DNA of 64,000 nt, taken from positions 3,165 through 67,164 of the forward strand of contig NW_001799019.1 in the NCBI RefSeq assembly GCF_000165425.1, read 5' to 3'. Made by a program: the position numbers and the translations under genes. The DNA is from Paramecium tetraurelia. Taxonomy: Eukaryota; Ciliophora; Oligohymenophorea; Peniculida; Parameciidae. Shown here piece after piece: positions 26,412-38,285 of the stretch (positions are counted from its first letter, which is position 1; the number at the start of each line of letters is the position of its first letter). The notes below the pieces were generated by a model. The model ran no database searches. It saw nothing but the letters and a program-made list of their open reading frames with translations, and was not told the origin of the DNA.

Positions 26412-28306
26412 TCAAACACCTGTTGCATACATTTTCACAATATCAAGTAATTCGTTTGGCACCTCACATTCGCTGCCTATAAACTAGGCTATATTAACCA
26501 CACTCTATGTTATTTCAATAAAGTATTTACATGGATGTCAATCAATTTGCTCAAATATAACAACAAATGGAAATCTGCAAATCTATTATGACTCGGTTTC
26601 TTTTAGTGTTTGTGTAAGAAGGTCTTTAGATCCTGCTATTTAGCAACTGCAGATCTATTCTCAACTGGGAAATCATACAACTTTAGTATACTATAATTTG
26701 AATTCGGGTTATATCCATGAGCAACCTTTAAATATTCAATTTAACTTTACATTCACTATAAAGAAGTCTGGCTCAAATTCTTTGACTGACTTTCCATTGT
26801 ACACAAAAGATGGTAAGACATCTAATTCATTTTTTGCATCTCTAACTTATAATACCTTCCTTCTTCCTGAATTCTAAAATATTCCATCATTCTCTAATTG
26901 TTATCCCTAATCAGACACCATATAAACCTCTGGTACCACTTCATCAGGGCTATCTTTCTTAGCTAAATACTCTTGCTAATACTCTTACTTCTTAGCACAA
27001 CAGTTAAGAACTTGCTTACTAAACAACCTTCTGGGTGTTTAATAGAATAAATTTATTAGTATTATGCTGCCTATCTCAATTCTTCACTTGATAAAAAACA
27101 GTCATGATTCACATTTGTAAAAATCCAGCCTATCTTCTCCATTCCCAAACTAGTTGCTATTTCATCAGCATGACTTTAAGCAGGATCTTATAATAAATCA
27201 ACATGACCAAATGTTCCTTTTTGAGGAGGTTCATATATGGCTTCAACGATAGCTCTAACACCATTCTGATAATTAGGGTCTGCAGCGTAATATCCATACA
27301 AGAATCCCATTCTTTATTCTGTCTTACCTTTACTTGTCCAATATTACACTAAATTCGACATTTCAGGTATGTTCAAGAATTCCACATAATCTACATGTCT
27401 GTAAACTTATCTTTTCAGTAAGATTGAGGGGGGAAGACAATTATTGCACATAGCCTTAGGATATGGAGCATGATTTTTGCAATCTTTCTTTAATTTGTAT
27501 GATATCTACCATCGATCTCAAATGATTACCATAGTTGGAGGAAGACAATTGTTGCATCTTCCATTATCTGGATGCTATCCACGACACTTGAATTTCATAT
27601 CATGCAAAAATTAATCAAATGAAACGTGTTTTGCTTCTATTTATCCCTCATCAATACAGTGAGGACATTTTCCATTTGGCCCATGTTGACAAAGGATTTT
27701 GTTGACTGTTTTTGTATTCTGCTTTTCTTGTTCATAAGGAGCACAATTTAAACAACGGCCACCTTCTCCATGTTTACATTTGTTAACTTCTGTTTTCTCC
27801 TTTTATTCTACTTTGGTTGATGTTGAAGATAAACAATTAATGCATTTTGCTTAAGGGCCATGCTGGCAAAATTAACTTAATGCACTATAATTATGACATC
27901 AATTCAATACTGGTCTTTATTTTCATGGATCTTATGATTAACTTATTATATCTATTAATCATTGGCTAATTATCCATTTGCCATATACACTTTTGGTTGT
28001 TCTGGAGTTTAAATCTATTATGGTTTTTTGTAACCTTTTTTTTAGTCTACATTGACTTGAATGAAAATCCCATTCCTTATAATATCTCATTATTAATTAC
28101 TGAAAATTGGGGATCATTTTAATTTACTAATTTGGAGATATTTTTGAAGAAATATTGACTCCCTCTAAACTTAATATCAATGCTTCAGGAGGTTTATTGA
28201 TAATTTAACCAACCTTGTTTACAAATTCTTAAAATGATTAATTAGAGAGAATAGAAACTCTGCTCATTCCTATTTCTGATCTTATCATTACTATGATTTC
28301 TGACAT
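26412..28306 (-). CDS. NPL4: NPL4, ubiquitin-recruiting cofactor of the p97/Cdc48 segregase
   Basis: 581 aa after removing six mini-introns (25, 26, 24, 23, 25 and 26 nt; the total keeps the frame). An N-terminal ubiquitin-like domain starts MSEIIVMIR. A zinc-binding region with repeated C-x-x-x-H/HG ... C-x-x-C units follows (CQHGPNGKCPHC, CKNHAPYPKAMCNNC). The NPL4/MPN-like body has HVDYVEF, FLYGYYAADPNY, AIYEPPQKG, IATSLGMEKIGWIFT, FLSSEEL and SKFLTV. Late motifs are VAHGYNPN, DFPVENR and DFHLLLYL. NPL4 works with UFD1 and Cdc48 to extract ubiquitinated proteins. The zinc-binding series looks longer than usual (see findings). It sits 30 nt downstream of the start of the GTPase gene. Confidence 0.9.
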
Positions 28307-28369
28307 TTTGCACCTAATAATTATTATTGAAATTTCATCTCACATCAGGATAATATTAATGAAAAATAC

Positions 28370-28567
28370 ATGGATTCTGATAAAGAATAACAAGAATAAG
28401 AAAAAGAAAACCTTATAGAAATAAAAGAGAACAACTCAAAAGTTCAATTTTTAAGTAAATTCAATAAAGAAGAAATAGATTTGCTTGAAACAAAGATCAC
28501 TTTCAAAATTAATAAATTCTATTAATTGTTGTTCTAAATACTTTAGTAAGCTGTCTAAGGTATATGA
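28370..28567 (+). CDS. Small hypothetical protein, 65 aa
   Basis: The ATG at 28370 opens an acidic, Gln/Glu/Lys-rich frame (MDSDKEQQEQEKENLIEIKE) followed by a helical end (FYQLLFQILQQAV). The TGA is at 28565-28567. It lies head to head with NPL4, leaving only about 60 nt for both promoters. No family recognised. Residue use is coding-like, but length alone proves little in a one-stop code. Confidence 0.4.
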
Positions 28568-29101
28568 TAATCTATTTCATATTCACATTATTTTTTTATA
28601 ATATAATTCATAGAAATGACTTGATATACATTCCCTTGTTTTCTAATGAAATTCTAATCTACTCTTTCTGATAATTCAAGGTAATCCCCTATCTTTTACA
28701 TTAGGTCTATAATAAACTTTAAGAATAAACAATAACTCAACATAATAGTATAAAATTCTCAAACTAAGTTCACTAATTTTACAGATACTATAGATAGATT
28801 GCTATCCAACTCAAATTTTATCTTTCAACATCATTTATCCTACATATGACATCTTTCTTATTACTAAATTATTTGTTTTCAATGTAAACATAATGGGCTA
28901 TTTTTTTACATAATTGAACTAATGAGAAAATAGTCTCATAGAAAAGTAAAGAAACATGTTTAAATCTGCAATTTCTAGGAATAAAATGTACACCCCTTTA
29001 ATCTCATAAGTAACAATGATTCTCCTAATAGAGTCATAGTGAATACTTACTTTATTTATTTGTATTTTAATTGATTTAATTCAAATAATATATATATATA
29101 A
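28568..29101. other. Intergenic AT-rich, nothing recognised
   Basis: The stretch between a small plus-strand frame and the 3' end of the kinase gene shows A/T runs and a TA-repeat near 29085-29100. I see no gene or RNA structure. Confidence 0.5.
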
Positions 29102-30024
29102 TCAAATAATAGAAAAATATATATCATTTATTGCTTCCTTGGCAGTAATTCGCCTGGTACTATCAATTTAAAGCATTTTTAATAATAAATCTTTAGCCTC
29201 CCTTCTGATATTGTAACTGGATAAGTGTTATTCTGCCTATGCATGAAATTATGGAAATCGAGCTGAATAATATGGCATAGATTTAAAGCCTTCCCATTCC
29301 AGAGGAGTACCCATAAATTAAAAGATTCTGAAGAGTTAATCAATTTCACTATTCCCTTTAAACAATGCATCTCCAACTAACATTTCATAGAAGATGCATC
29401 CTAATGAAAATATATCCAATGCTGGAGAATACTTAAAGTGGCCCAAAAGCAGTTCAGGAGCTCTATACCATAGTGTCTGTACTTCCTTGGTATGAGTTCT
29501 ATTTATTGGATAACCTATAGGCTTCGCTAACCCGAAATCTCCCAATTTGGCCACTCCATTTTGGACTAAAATATTAGCAGGTTTTAGATCTCTATGAAAT
29601 ATAAGTTAACTATGTAAAGCATAAAGACCTCTTAAAATATGAAGGAGTAGCCTTTTTACGAGGTGCTCGTCCATTAAACCTTTTTCCGTCATTTTATGTT
29701 TATCAATCATTTTCCTAAGATCTGTATCAATAAACTCCATTATCAGATACTGCTTATAATCAGTCTCATCTAAAATCACTTCTTTCAATCTTATTTATTA
29801 AATAAGTCTTACTCAACAATATGGGGATGGTTCCTGAACTATAGCAAAACCGACATTTCTCGTAATGTAGTTGATTGTATTCCCTCCTTTTTTTCTTCTT
29901 CCGAATGAATTATCTCTTTGATTGCGACAACTTCTTAAGTTTTTTTATTTATTCCCTTGTAAACCTTTCCATATGTTCCTTATCCAAGGTTTTCACACTT
30001 TGAGTATTACTAAATTGAGTTCAT
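29102..30024 (-). CDS. Cyclin-dependent protein kinase
   Basis: 299 aa, typical CDK length, with one 23-nt intron at 29790-29812 ending AAG. Visible kinase elements: glycine loop GQGTYG (14-19) with Thr17/Tyr18 at the inhibitory phosphorylation positions; VAIKE with Lys36; a PSTAIRE-like helix [11 protein letters not shown] (47-57); catalytic [15 protein letters not shown]; the T-loop [16 protein letters not shown] with the activating Thr; and DIFSLGCIF. All catalytic residues are present, so it should be active with a cyclin partner. The cyclin-binding helix is divergent from the canonical PSTAIRE, so its class is unclear. A Pho80/U-type cyclin gene lies at 52180 but nothing links the two. 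Confidence 0.92.
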
Positions 30025-30821
30025 TAATTTAATTTCTTAAAATTTTTAGACTTCAATTTATAATATGTATTTAAATTTCTTAAATTTCTTAAAGTTTTTA
30101 CTAACAAAATGAAATATTTAAACGATGATTATAATAAATCAATTTATTACGATGACATTTATATAATTTTTAATTATATTCTCCTATTTTATTCGCGGAT
30201 ATTTAAAGTTTGACATGAATAGGCAAATTTATAGATTAACTTTACAAATTTGGTATTATTGAATATAACTATAGTGATTAAAAATATTCTAAAAGGTCCT
30301 ATGAATGCTTATCATCTATTCAATTTCTAGAAGAAAAGTAAATAAGTTGAAGAGAAAATAAGTGATAAAAAATAATAATAATAGACTTTTAGTGAATTAA
30401 AAATTGATTTATAATGTTGACTACGTTTAGGATTTTTTTTCTTGGAAATTGAAGAGATTTACTTAAGTTGAGATCTTTTATTTCATTTAAAGTGGATGAC
30501 AATTAATTAAAAATTATTGGAGCCTAAAGAGAAGCAATTACAGATAGGGTTCAGTCTAAATTTAAATAATATTATTTTTTCAATACTCTTCATTTATTCA
30601 GACCAACTATTTCTTCTTTGTATTCTGATATACAGTTCTATAATTAGACTTTAATATTAGTAATTTTATCATAATTTCATATTTAGCGATTCTTTAGAGA
30701 ATATTATATTAATTGACAAAAATGATTATAATGATGCAATTGATCATTTAAATCAAATTGGTGCTTCAAAAAGTTACAAAAATGTAAAAATGAATAAACT
30801 ATTATTAATATTATTGTCATA
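30025..30821. other. Gap with an unresolved plus-strand gene candidate (about 30301-30800)
   Basis: ATG at 30301 opens a frame (MNAYHLFNFQKKSKQ) that stops by TGA after about 40 codons. Two further frames downstream look protein-like: FFLEIEEIYL near 30445, and VDDNQLKIIGAQREAITDRV near 30495-30555. I could not link them with GTA...TAG/AAG introns. This is either a decayed gene or one with an intron I missed. No family recognised. Confidence 0.3.
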
Positions 30822-32548
30822 TCACTACTAATTAAAATTTCTTCTTTTGTTAAATTATTATATTGGATTCTCTTATAATAAATCTAACTCTTTCTTGCTT
30901 GTAAATCCATTGTGTTAAGGTTATCTTAAATAACCTAAATTTAAAAAAGGTGTAGTAGATATCTACTAGGAAAACGTCTAAGATGGTTGAGGAGGAGGCA
31001 TTTATTCATCATTCTACTAAATAAACTGTTCGTTATTCCAAAATGGAGATTGTAACATTGAAGGTAATAAAAAAGGCGATGTAGAACTCATTTTATACAT
31101 ATTATTTAATTTTGGTAATTGCAAGGAAGAGTTTTGATGACATTCTCCTTCCTCAACTATACCTGGGGATAATTGTTTTAAGAATTGATTCTCAAGAAAT
31201 TGATATCCAGGAGAAGTTAAACATTATAGCATCATCAAAGGTGTTGTATTTTTTATATCTTCTTAAAGAAAATTTGATTGTAAATTTAAGGCTATCTTCA
31301 TCTCTTCATTGTTAAAATTCATTTATTGTTGTAATTATTGCAATTGCATTTATTGATGAAATTATAATTATTATAATTATTATTATTAAGTCTGCTGTTA
31401 TTATTGTTAAAATTATTATTACTAGGCTTATTGTTATTATTATTATTATTATTGTGTTTATTATTATTATTATTATTGTGTTTATTAAATAATTGGTTAA
31501 ACTTGTTATACAAATGATTAGTGTGATATTTATTCTTCCTGTTTAATTATCTTTGGAAAATTTCTTTACTTTCTTTATTCCACACTTTACTCTTTATTTC
31601 TTAATCCTTTTTTATGCCTGCCTCTTTTTCCTATAATTCCTTATTTATTGGAATCGACATGAGCTTAACTAAATTTACTCATTTAAAAAATACTTTTTCC
31701 TTATATATTGCTTAACCATATCAATTTCATCGCATTCATCATCTTTGCAGATTTTATGAATTAAAGATTTGTAACTTGATATAAGTATATGAAATACCGG
31801 TTTTTTACTTAGTTTTCTGTTCTTCCATTTAACTATTGTGAAATTTAGGACCATTTCTTTCCATTTTTGACAACGTTATTGAGGATAATCAAATCCTCTT
31901 TAAGCATCCATTGATCTCTAAGAGTATACAATGAGAACTATACTTATTCAATTCTGGATTAAGATAGTTCATCCATCTCTCTCTAATTTATTTAGGAGTA
32001 CGAATGTTTCCTTGAAGATTTCTTTCATACAATGAAACTGCTATCTAAGTCCATATATGTTTATGCTTTTAACTAAGTTTAGATGGATTAGAGTACTTCA
32101 TTTGGGCTGTAATGAATTCGTCCTCCTCTTAAAGCCAATTAATTGATTTCATTTATGGATTTATGAGGGTGATCCATCGTTGCTTCAATGAATGCTTGTC
32201 AATTTTAAGGATGTTTTCAAAATTTACCCAGTCATTCTCATCCTATGATGTATTTTCTCAAGATACCGGATGAATAATAAGTAGGTTTTTTTTCTCAAAG
32301 TATTTAACCAGAAACCAAACCATAAACAATTTAAATGAGTTGTCCCACTTTCTTTTGCATCTTAATTTTTCATCTTCTAAAAAACTACAGATAAGCTATA
32401 TTCTAAACCTCTTACAGATTTGATCAAACTTTTTATTAGATGGATAAGTGAACTCCCCTCTTAGCTTAAATTATTTTCGATACTCATCTGGTATGGGAGT
32501 ATTTAACCTCTCTCCCAAACTAATTATAAAAGCCTAAAATTCGTTCAT
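30822..32548 (-). CDS. Three-repeat Myb-like DNA-binding protein with poly-Gln C-terminus
   Basis: 558 aa after removing introns of 24 and 26 nt. Myb repeats follow an N-terminal helical region. R1 is divergent (DENDWVNFENILK ... KQRW). R2 has NWLQEEDEFI ... IWTQIA ... KQIRERWMNYLNP. R3 has QWMLKEDLIIL ... KWSQISQQLNGRTENQVKNRY, with the regularly spaced Trp residues and the recognition-helix pattern NQVKNRY. A basic KRGRHKKG segment may be a nuclear signal. The C-terminal half is Gln-rich, largely from TAA/TAG codons, ending in Pro/Ser/Gln-rich sequence that could be an activation domain. A probable transcription factor. It has a paralogue at 34842-36167 on the same strand. Confidence 0.88.
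31359..31487 (-). repeat. Triplet repeat (TAA on minus strand) coding poly-Gln
   Basis: Runs of TTA/ATT on the plus strand are TAA codons in the Myb-like gene and translate as Gln tracts interrupted by Thr, Leu and Ala. In a standard-code reading of another frame they would look like Asn tracts. Long pure TAA runs could vary in length by slippage. Confidence 0.7.
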
Positions 32549-33658
32549 ACAATTATATTTATATATTTTATTATTGTTTGATATAATAATTATTTTTGTA
32601 CTAATTCTCTACAGACCTAATAATACAATTACAATAGTAAATAGATGTAAATGTCAATTAGAATATGATAATTAAATATTCTAAAATAGTAATGACTTGT
32701 ATTTTTACAATTACAGATAGCTGATTTAATTAACATATGAAAATAATGACAATTTTAAATACAAATGAATTGTTCACTTTTTTGGAAAAGATAGACAACA
32801 AATCAATTCATTTTAAACAAATCAAATTTTGATTACCAAAAAAATGAAGAAATACTTAACTACCACTTGCTACTTCTTAGAAGCAGGAATCATCAATATA
32901 TAATGAGATATGTAAGTATAGAAATGTCTAACATTGATTGTAAGTCTAAATTGGAGGACTTGAGAATTTGAAAGACAGTATTTATAAAAATACTGAAGCA
33001 AGTTCTTGTTGTCAATAAATATCATTTAGAGAAATTTTATAATTTCTCATTATTGTTCATAATCATCAGTAAAAATGAGTAACTGCAGTTAAATAAATGT
33101 AAATGTCATAATAAAAAAAGAAGAAGTATTAACATATTATAATACTATAATATATATTAATATAATATAAATAGACAGAATGATCTAGGAGTTACTCTCT
33201 AAAAGAAGAATTAAATTCGCTACTTATAATATAGAGAGAGAATCATATTGAGATTCTTAATTCTAATATTGAAATACAATAACTAATCGTTCATTCATGG
33301 TATTAAGTTATTCAGATTAAATCAATAAGACATTTGAATTGGATTTCACAAATTTTGTTATTATTTCTACTTATATCTATGGATATCATTTAAATTTTTA
33401 GCACTTAGAGTCAATGAAATTAAAATTTCAATGTCAGGAAGGTTGGAATCAATTTCATAATTTTGCAAACACAAGAAGTCATGTTTACTTATGGGAAGCA
33501 GTAATTCTTAATGATTAGAATAAGGGAATGTGGTTTGGTTTATATTCTATAAAATTTTTTAACATTATATAAAATAACTTAGTGAGTTTTTTCATGTACT
33601 CATTCATATTAAACTGATTAGTGAGAAGTTGATTTATTTCAATAAATTAAATAATAAT
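32549..33658. other. Intergenic, possible 60-aa frame only
   Basis: AT-rich sequence between the Myb gene and the TFIIB-like gene, which are divergently transcribed. An ATG near 33075 opens a 60-codon frame without motifs. Between 33340 and 33600 there is some coding-like texture but TGA interrupts it. No gene called. Confidence 0.4.
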
Positions 33659-34246
33659 ATGATCAATAGACCTCCAGTACCAAAATTTAGTGATGGATGC
33701 TCTACTCCAAAGAGATCTTCTGACTTATTAGAGGAAGTTTCACACTTGGTGTTCAAGATGAATCTTGATGATGCAATTGAAAAAAAAGCAATTGCAATTC
33801 TAAGTGACTTAACTCTACCAAACACTTCTTTTCATGCTTAGGCAATAGTTCATTGTGCCATGAGGGAGCTCAATTATCCTTTGCCTAAAGCTGATGCTAA
33901 AGTAGAATACCTTTCAAAATGTATTTAAAACCAATATTCCTCTTTGATATCTACCTTATGCTAAAAACTCAAATTAAACTCTAAATCAACTAAAGTTTGC
34001 CACGTTCTCCATTAGTAGATATCACCCCTCATTAATAAGTTACCTCAACCACTTCAAAATGCAATTTCAGTAAAAATTGCCACTGATATTATTTATTTGA
34101 AATAAGGTGGTGTAAATGCTAAGATAATTGCTCAAATAGCAAATATCAAGGCAGATTAGTTGTAACTAAGCTTAAACAGAATCAAACCATTTGCTTGCAA
34201 AATTATATAAGACCTATTCAGCTACTTCAATAATAATTTTAAATGA
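33659..34246 (+). CDS. TFIIB-like double cyclin-fold protein without zinc ribbon
   Basis: 195 aa, intronless. The sequence is helical with two cyclin-like units. The second ends in the TFIIB/BRF-like pattern ANIKADQLQLSLNRIKPFA after GGVNAKIIAQ. The N-terminal Zn-ribbon (CxxC...CxxC) of TFIIB is absent; only the core is present, starting MINRPPVPKFSDG. It could be a general transcription factor variant or a different cyclin-fold protein. The ATG at 33659 is preferred; the upstream in-frame sequence has no ATG. It sits between two Myb-like genes. Confidence 0.6.
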
Positions 34247-34841
34247 CTTTTATTTTATGTGTATTACTTTATTAGTTTAATAAAATGTTAAATTTCATTT
34301 AATTATACATTTATAGATTCATAATATTATTCAATAATTTGCTTAAAATTAGGTGCTTCATGAATATCGTTTTAATATCAATCGTTTATAATTTAATTAA
34401 ATTAAAATTTTTAATAATTTATAATTTTCACTAATTAATAATATAATATAATATTTTAATAGAAATTCTTTTCCAATTATTATAGTTTGAAATTTTTAAT
34501 AATTGAAAAATTAGATTATTCCAACTCTCAAAGAATGCTTACATTTTCTCTTGTGATTCTAAACAAATCCAATCTGGTGGCTTATAGTAATTTAAAGTTT
34601 AATGTTATCTAACTTTATAAGGGATTAGTCGTCTCAGAAATTTTCAATTTACAAAAAGATCATTTTATGAATTGAATCCTTTTTGGTGAAAAATTAATAA
34701 ACTATCTTAAACTTACGATAAATTTTTAAATAAATACAATTACTGATCGCAAGTTGCAAGTTGCAAGCAAATTATTTACAAATATAATAATAATAAGATA
34801 TAAATGGATATTTATCAATATTATCTTCGACTTTTGTGTCA
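34247..34841. other. Intergenic, AT-rich
   Basis: The gap between convergent genes. A minus-strand stretch around 34420-34640 reads somewhat like protein (YYKPPDWICLESQEKM) but lacks a usable start. I leave it uncalled. Confidence 0.35.
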
Positions 34842-36167
34842 TCAATAATACCCATAGTGATATTAGTGATATGGCATTTACTATTATACTTAATTATAAT
34901 TGGGGTAGGACAGGTATTGTTGATTTTATTGTTGATAATTGGGATAATAATTTGGATAAATATTATTATAAAAATACTAGTTAGATGACATTGGCACTTA
35001 TGAATACTACTGTTGTTAAGGAGAGGAGAAAAATATGTTTTATTACATAGACGTCTACTTCATTTACTATTGCATTTCTTTACATTATATCAATTTCTCT
35101 TGTAATAAGATATCTTATATAAACATCAATAGTACTTGTAGCAGTAATGCCAGATTCTTGAGCGACAGGGTCGGCACAGATTTTCTTTTACATAAATGAC
35201 TCTGTAAGCTATTGGAGTTGTGGGGATTCTACATTTTTCGACGCTTCTTTTTTAGCCAAGAAATCTGACATAAACTAAGTTACAGTCAAGCTTAACTTTT
35301 GATCTGGATTTTCAATTATTGCTTTGATCAACAATCTTTCTTCACTTTCTTAAACCTACTGATTTGATATAATTTTTTACATTAAATCTTTTTAAATTTC
35401 TTATTATTCCATTATACTAGTTTTTAATCTAATTTTCACTCCTTCCATTTAATTCATCTTAGATTTTGGACCATTTTTTGCCATATTTCAAAATCAATTA
35501 TAGTAAGTTGATTTTTTCCTCTTTGCTCCAAGTTGACCTAGAGATGCTGGGATTCAACACATTGTTCCATCTTTCCCGTATTTACTTAGGATATCTCTAA
35601 GTTGAAGATATTGAATTGAATTTGATTGTTAATTCGGTCCAATTATTTTTATAATAATGGTCACTTGATTATAAATTAAAAGGATACTTGGCTATGTTAA
35701 TCAGTATTTGATCTTCTTCCTTTGTCCAAGGGGAGATTTTTAAGTTAGAATGGAGAAGCGAAATCCACTTCAATTCCACTAGATTTTTATCAACACGGAG
35801 AACTTTAGACACAAACTCCCAATCATCGTCATTCTTATATAATATACATATGAATTACAGGGATGAGTTCCTAGCGATTCTATGACATCATGTGCTTAGC
35901 CATGCACCAAATGAGTAGATTTTTATCTTATTGATGCCACTTTTTCCTGTTTACATCACTTGTAGATCTAAATATAGTATTGATAACATGTTACTTTGAA
36001 AAGACTTCTTCGTAATACTCTATCATTTGTTAATCCGTTGGAAAGTGGTTGACACGTACTTTTACATATTAAGTTACTGTTTCTACATCAATTGGGTCGA
36101 TGGTTTGAATCTGTTGTAAGAATTCGATCCACTCTTTTGGGAGATGAGCTTGTGTTTATTAAATCAT
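34842..36167 (-). CDS. Myb-like DNA-binding protein, paralogue of the 30822-32548 gene
   Basis: 417 aa after three mini-introns: 25 nt at 35834-35858 ending AAG, a 25-nt GTA...TAG, and 22 nt at 35114-35135 ending AAG. Myb repeats: divergent R1 (NDDDWEFVSKVLR ... LKWISLL); R2 PWTKEEDQILI ... NWTELT ... KQIRERWNNVLNP; R3 TWSKEEKINLLQLI ... KWSKIQDELNGRSENQIKNQY. The C-terminus is Gln/Tyr/Asn/Pro-rich (YPNYYPNYQQQ, HQYHYGYY). Repeat order, the KQIRERW motif and low-complexity tail match the neighbouring Myb gene, so the pair probably arose by duplication. Expected to act in the nucleus. Confidence 0.87.
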
Positions 36168-36527
36168 AAATTAAATATAATCAAGATCTGTTTAGATTAA
36201 TCGGTTTATAAATTATTGGTCAAAGTTCAATAAGATAATATAAATCATATTAATTGATTTTATGTATGTATTAACAATGTTCTATTTTTATCTTCATATG
36301 TTAAGATTTTTTCTATTTTGTCGAATGTCCTAATAATATTGATTATATATACAAAAAAGAGAACTCTGTAAATTAAAACATAGTATAAAATATTCTTTAG
36401 TAGAGATTACAATTTTAAAAGTTGATGTTTTTTACAGATAAGATTCTTGAAAGTGAATTTGAACAACATCCTACTTAGATGCCATTGAAATATCTTTTAA
36501 GAAAAAGGAATCTCTAACTCTATAACA
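36168..36527. other. Intergenic, nothing recognised
   Basis: AT-rich spacer that should hold the promoter of the Myb-like gene (start 36167). No motif identified. Confidence 0.4.
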
Positions 36528-36902
36528 TCAAATATAAACATACTATTCTTCACCAGCTTACTTTATATTCGTTTATGATTTGAATACTCTTGTATCATAT
36601 TGATTGTCACCTCTGTCTCCCGAAACTATATGTGAGTCTAGTCTGATGGCTTGCAATTAAACTTTTGAATTGTCGAAAATTTATTAATTTTAAGACTTTT
36701 TTCTCTATTAGTTGACGACAATGTACTAGAGAAAAAGAATTTGATTATAGTTTGCGAATGAATACTCCCCTTCTAATATGTCTAGGTGTTACTAAGACCT
36801 ATTTTAGGAAATCTATTTATAGTACAGGTGATTCTTGAATTATTGTATTGTTTCAATTAAGTCTTGACTAGTTTTATTAGATGAAACTAGAACTTTGTTC
36901 AT
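36528..36902 (-). CDS. Hypothetical Gln/Asn-rich protein, 124 aa
   Basis: Intronless frame from ATG at 36902 to TGA at 36528. It contains TSQDLIETIQQFKNH, HLDILEGEYSFANYNQ and VSGDRGDNQYDTRV. The residue mix and use of G/C-containing codons differ from spacer sequence, which supports real coding. No family, TM segment or signal peptide is apparent. Confidence 0.5.
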
Positions 36903-37150
36903 GCGGATAGATATTAAATACAAATAAGTAGTTTGAGAAAGGTTATAAATTATCATTTTAAAATCAAAATAAAGAAAAAGTTTATATAATCAGATTAAAA
37001 TAGGATTTAAATTAATATTACTTTAAAGATGTTATTTAGTGCGAATTTAAAATATATTAGAAAAAATTAAATTGGGTATTCATATTACAAAATACATTTA
37101 TTAATTCGATTAATTAAAATAATTATGATAAATATTAAAACATTAAAAAT

Positions 37151-38230
37151 TCATAGTTGGTATTTTTATCTTGAATTTCTTTTTTGATTATTGCCTGAAG
37201 ATTGTTATTTAGAGAAAAATAGTTATTTTTCTGCTTTCTATTATTATTAATTTTACACCTAATTTGAAGGCTGTGGTTAACTTGATTTACTCTTTTTTGG
37301 GACTGTAGTAATGTTTTTTTCAAGACTTTAAGCAATTTATTCTAAGGATTACTCATTAAAACATATTTCAATTTCACTGTTTTTCAAAGTTTATTATTGT
37401 GGTTGATTACTTAAGTCTTGTGAGAATAGTTTGTTTTTAATTTCATCATTATAGGCTTATAAGTCTTCACCTAAGGCTTCTTAGATATTAACTTTGATTT
37501 TATGTAAATCTTGTTATTATTAAGTTTTTGATTATTCATCACAATTATTTTAGTCATTTTATATTATGATTTTTTTGCTGTCAAACTACAATTATTATTC
37601 TAAATTATTGATTTCCTCGATTTTATCAGCATTTGCTATTTACTTTTTGATGTTTTATTAGGAATCCATCATCAAAATATCGCCTACTTACATTTGTAAA
37701 TTTACTTTAAGAGCTTTTATTGACATCCTTCTTGCCAATATTATCTGACTCTATTTCAAGTTGAGCATCATCAAAAGGTTTGATAGTGATCTCATCATCA
37801 TTCATCAAATTCTATTTTAGATATAAATTAACAAACTTTTTTCCACTCCTCTTCGTCTGCTATGTCATCAATATCGATAGGTTTAGTAGTTCTCCTTTTC
37901 TTCTTTGGTTCTGCCTTTGCTTATATTTACAGTTGCTTATTGACCTTTAAAATTTCTTTTTCAATAAACTAAAACTTCTTTTCAAGTTCTTCTTTATAAT
38001 TTGTTAATTCTTCCACCTCTCGAAATCATTAATAATTCCTTATACCTCCTAATCTTTGATGATGTATATAGGTTTCCTCTTGTTTTTGACATCCCTCAAC
38101 TCTGCTATCTATTTGGCTAACTAATCATTTATTTATCCCAGCTCCTCTAATTTTTATTTCTAAACTCACTAATACGATTTACATAACTCTTCAATCTTTC
38201 CTACTGTTATTTCGAAGCACCGCATCCCAT
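37151..38230 (-). CDS. Coiled-coil protein with MGCGASK acylation signal
   Basis: 327 aa after four introns: 23 nt (GTA...TAG), 29 nt (ends GAG), 25 nt (starts GTT) and 19 nt (ends AAG). Together they keep frame. The N-terminus MGCGASKQ is a textbook dual signal: Gly2 for myristate and Cys3 for palmitate. The body is helical and charged (LEELGQINDQLAKQIAELRD, YKEELEKKFQFIEKEI) with a basic patch KKKRRTTKP, then acidic and Gln-rich stretches. It is probably attached to plasma or ciliary membrane. No enzymatic domain. Two of the introns are atypical at their borders, so exon edges are less certain than the frame. Confidence 0.65.
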
Positions 38231-38285
38231 TTCTTAAATTAAATTAATATCATATTAAATGAGAAATTATAAATATAATTATTCA

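Noticed and set aside
31319-31513. Asn-rich minus-strand frame with long N tracts
   Set aside because: It is a shifted reading of the TAA codons that give Gln in the Myb-like protein; the Myb frame is continuous from the DNA-binding repeats.
34754-35150. Plus-strand frame over the 3' part of the second Myb gene
   Set aside because: It is antisense to a well-supported minus-strand gene whose introns and Q/Y-rich tail are consistent.
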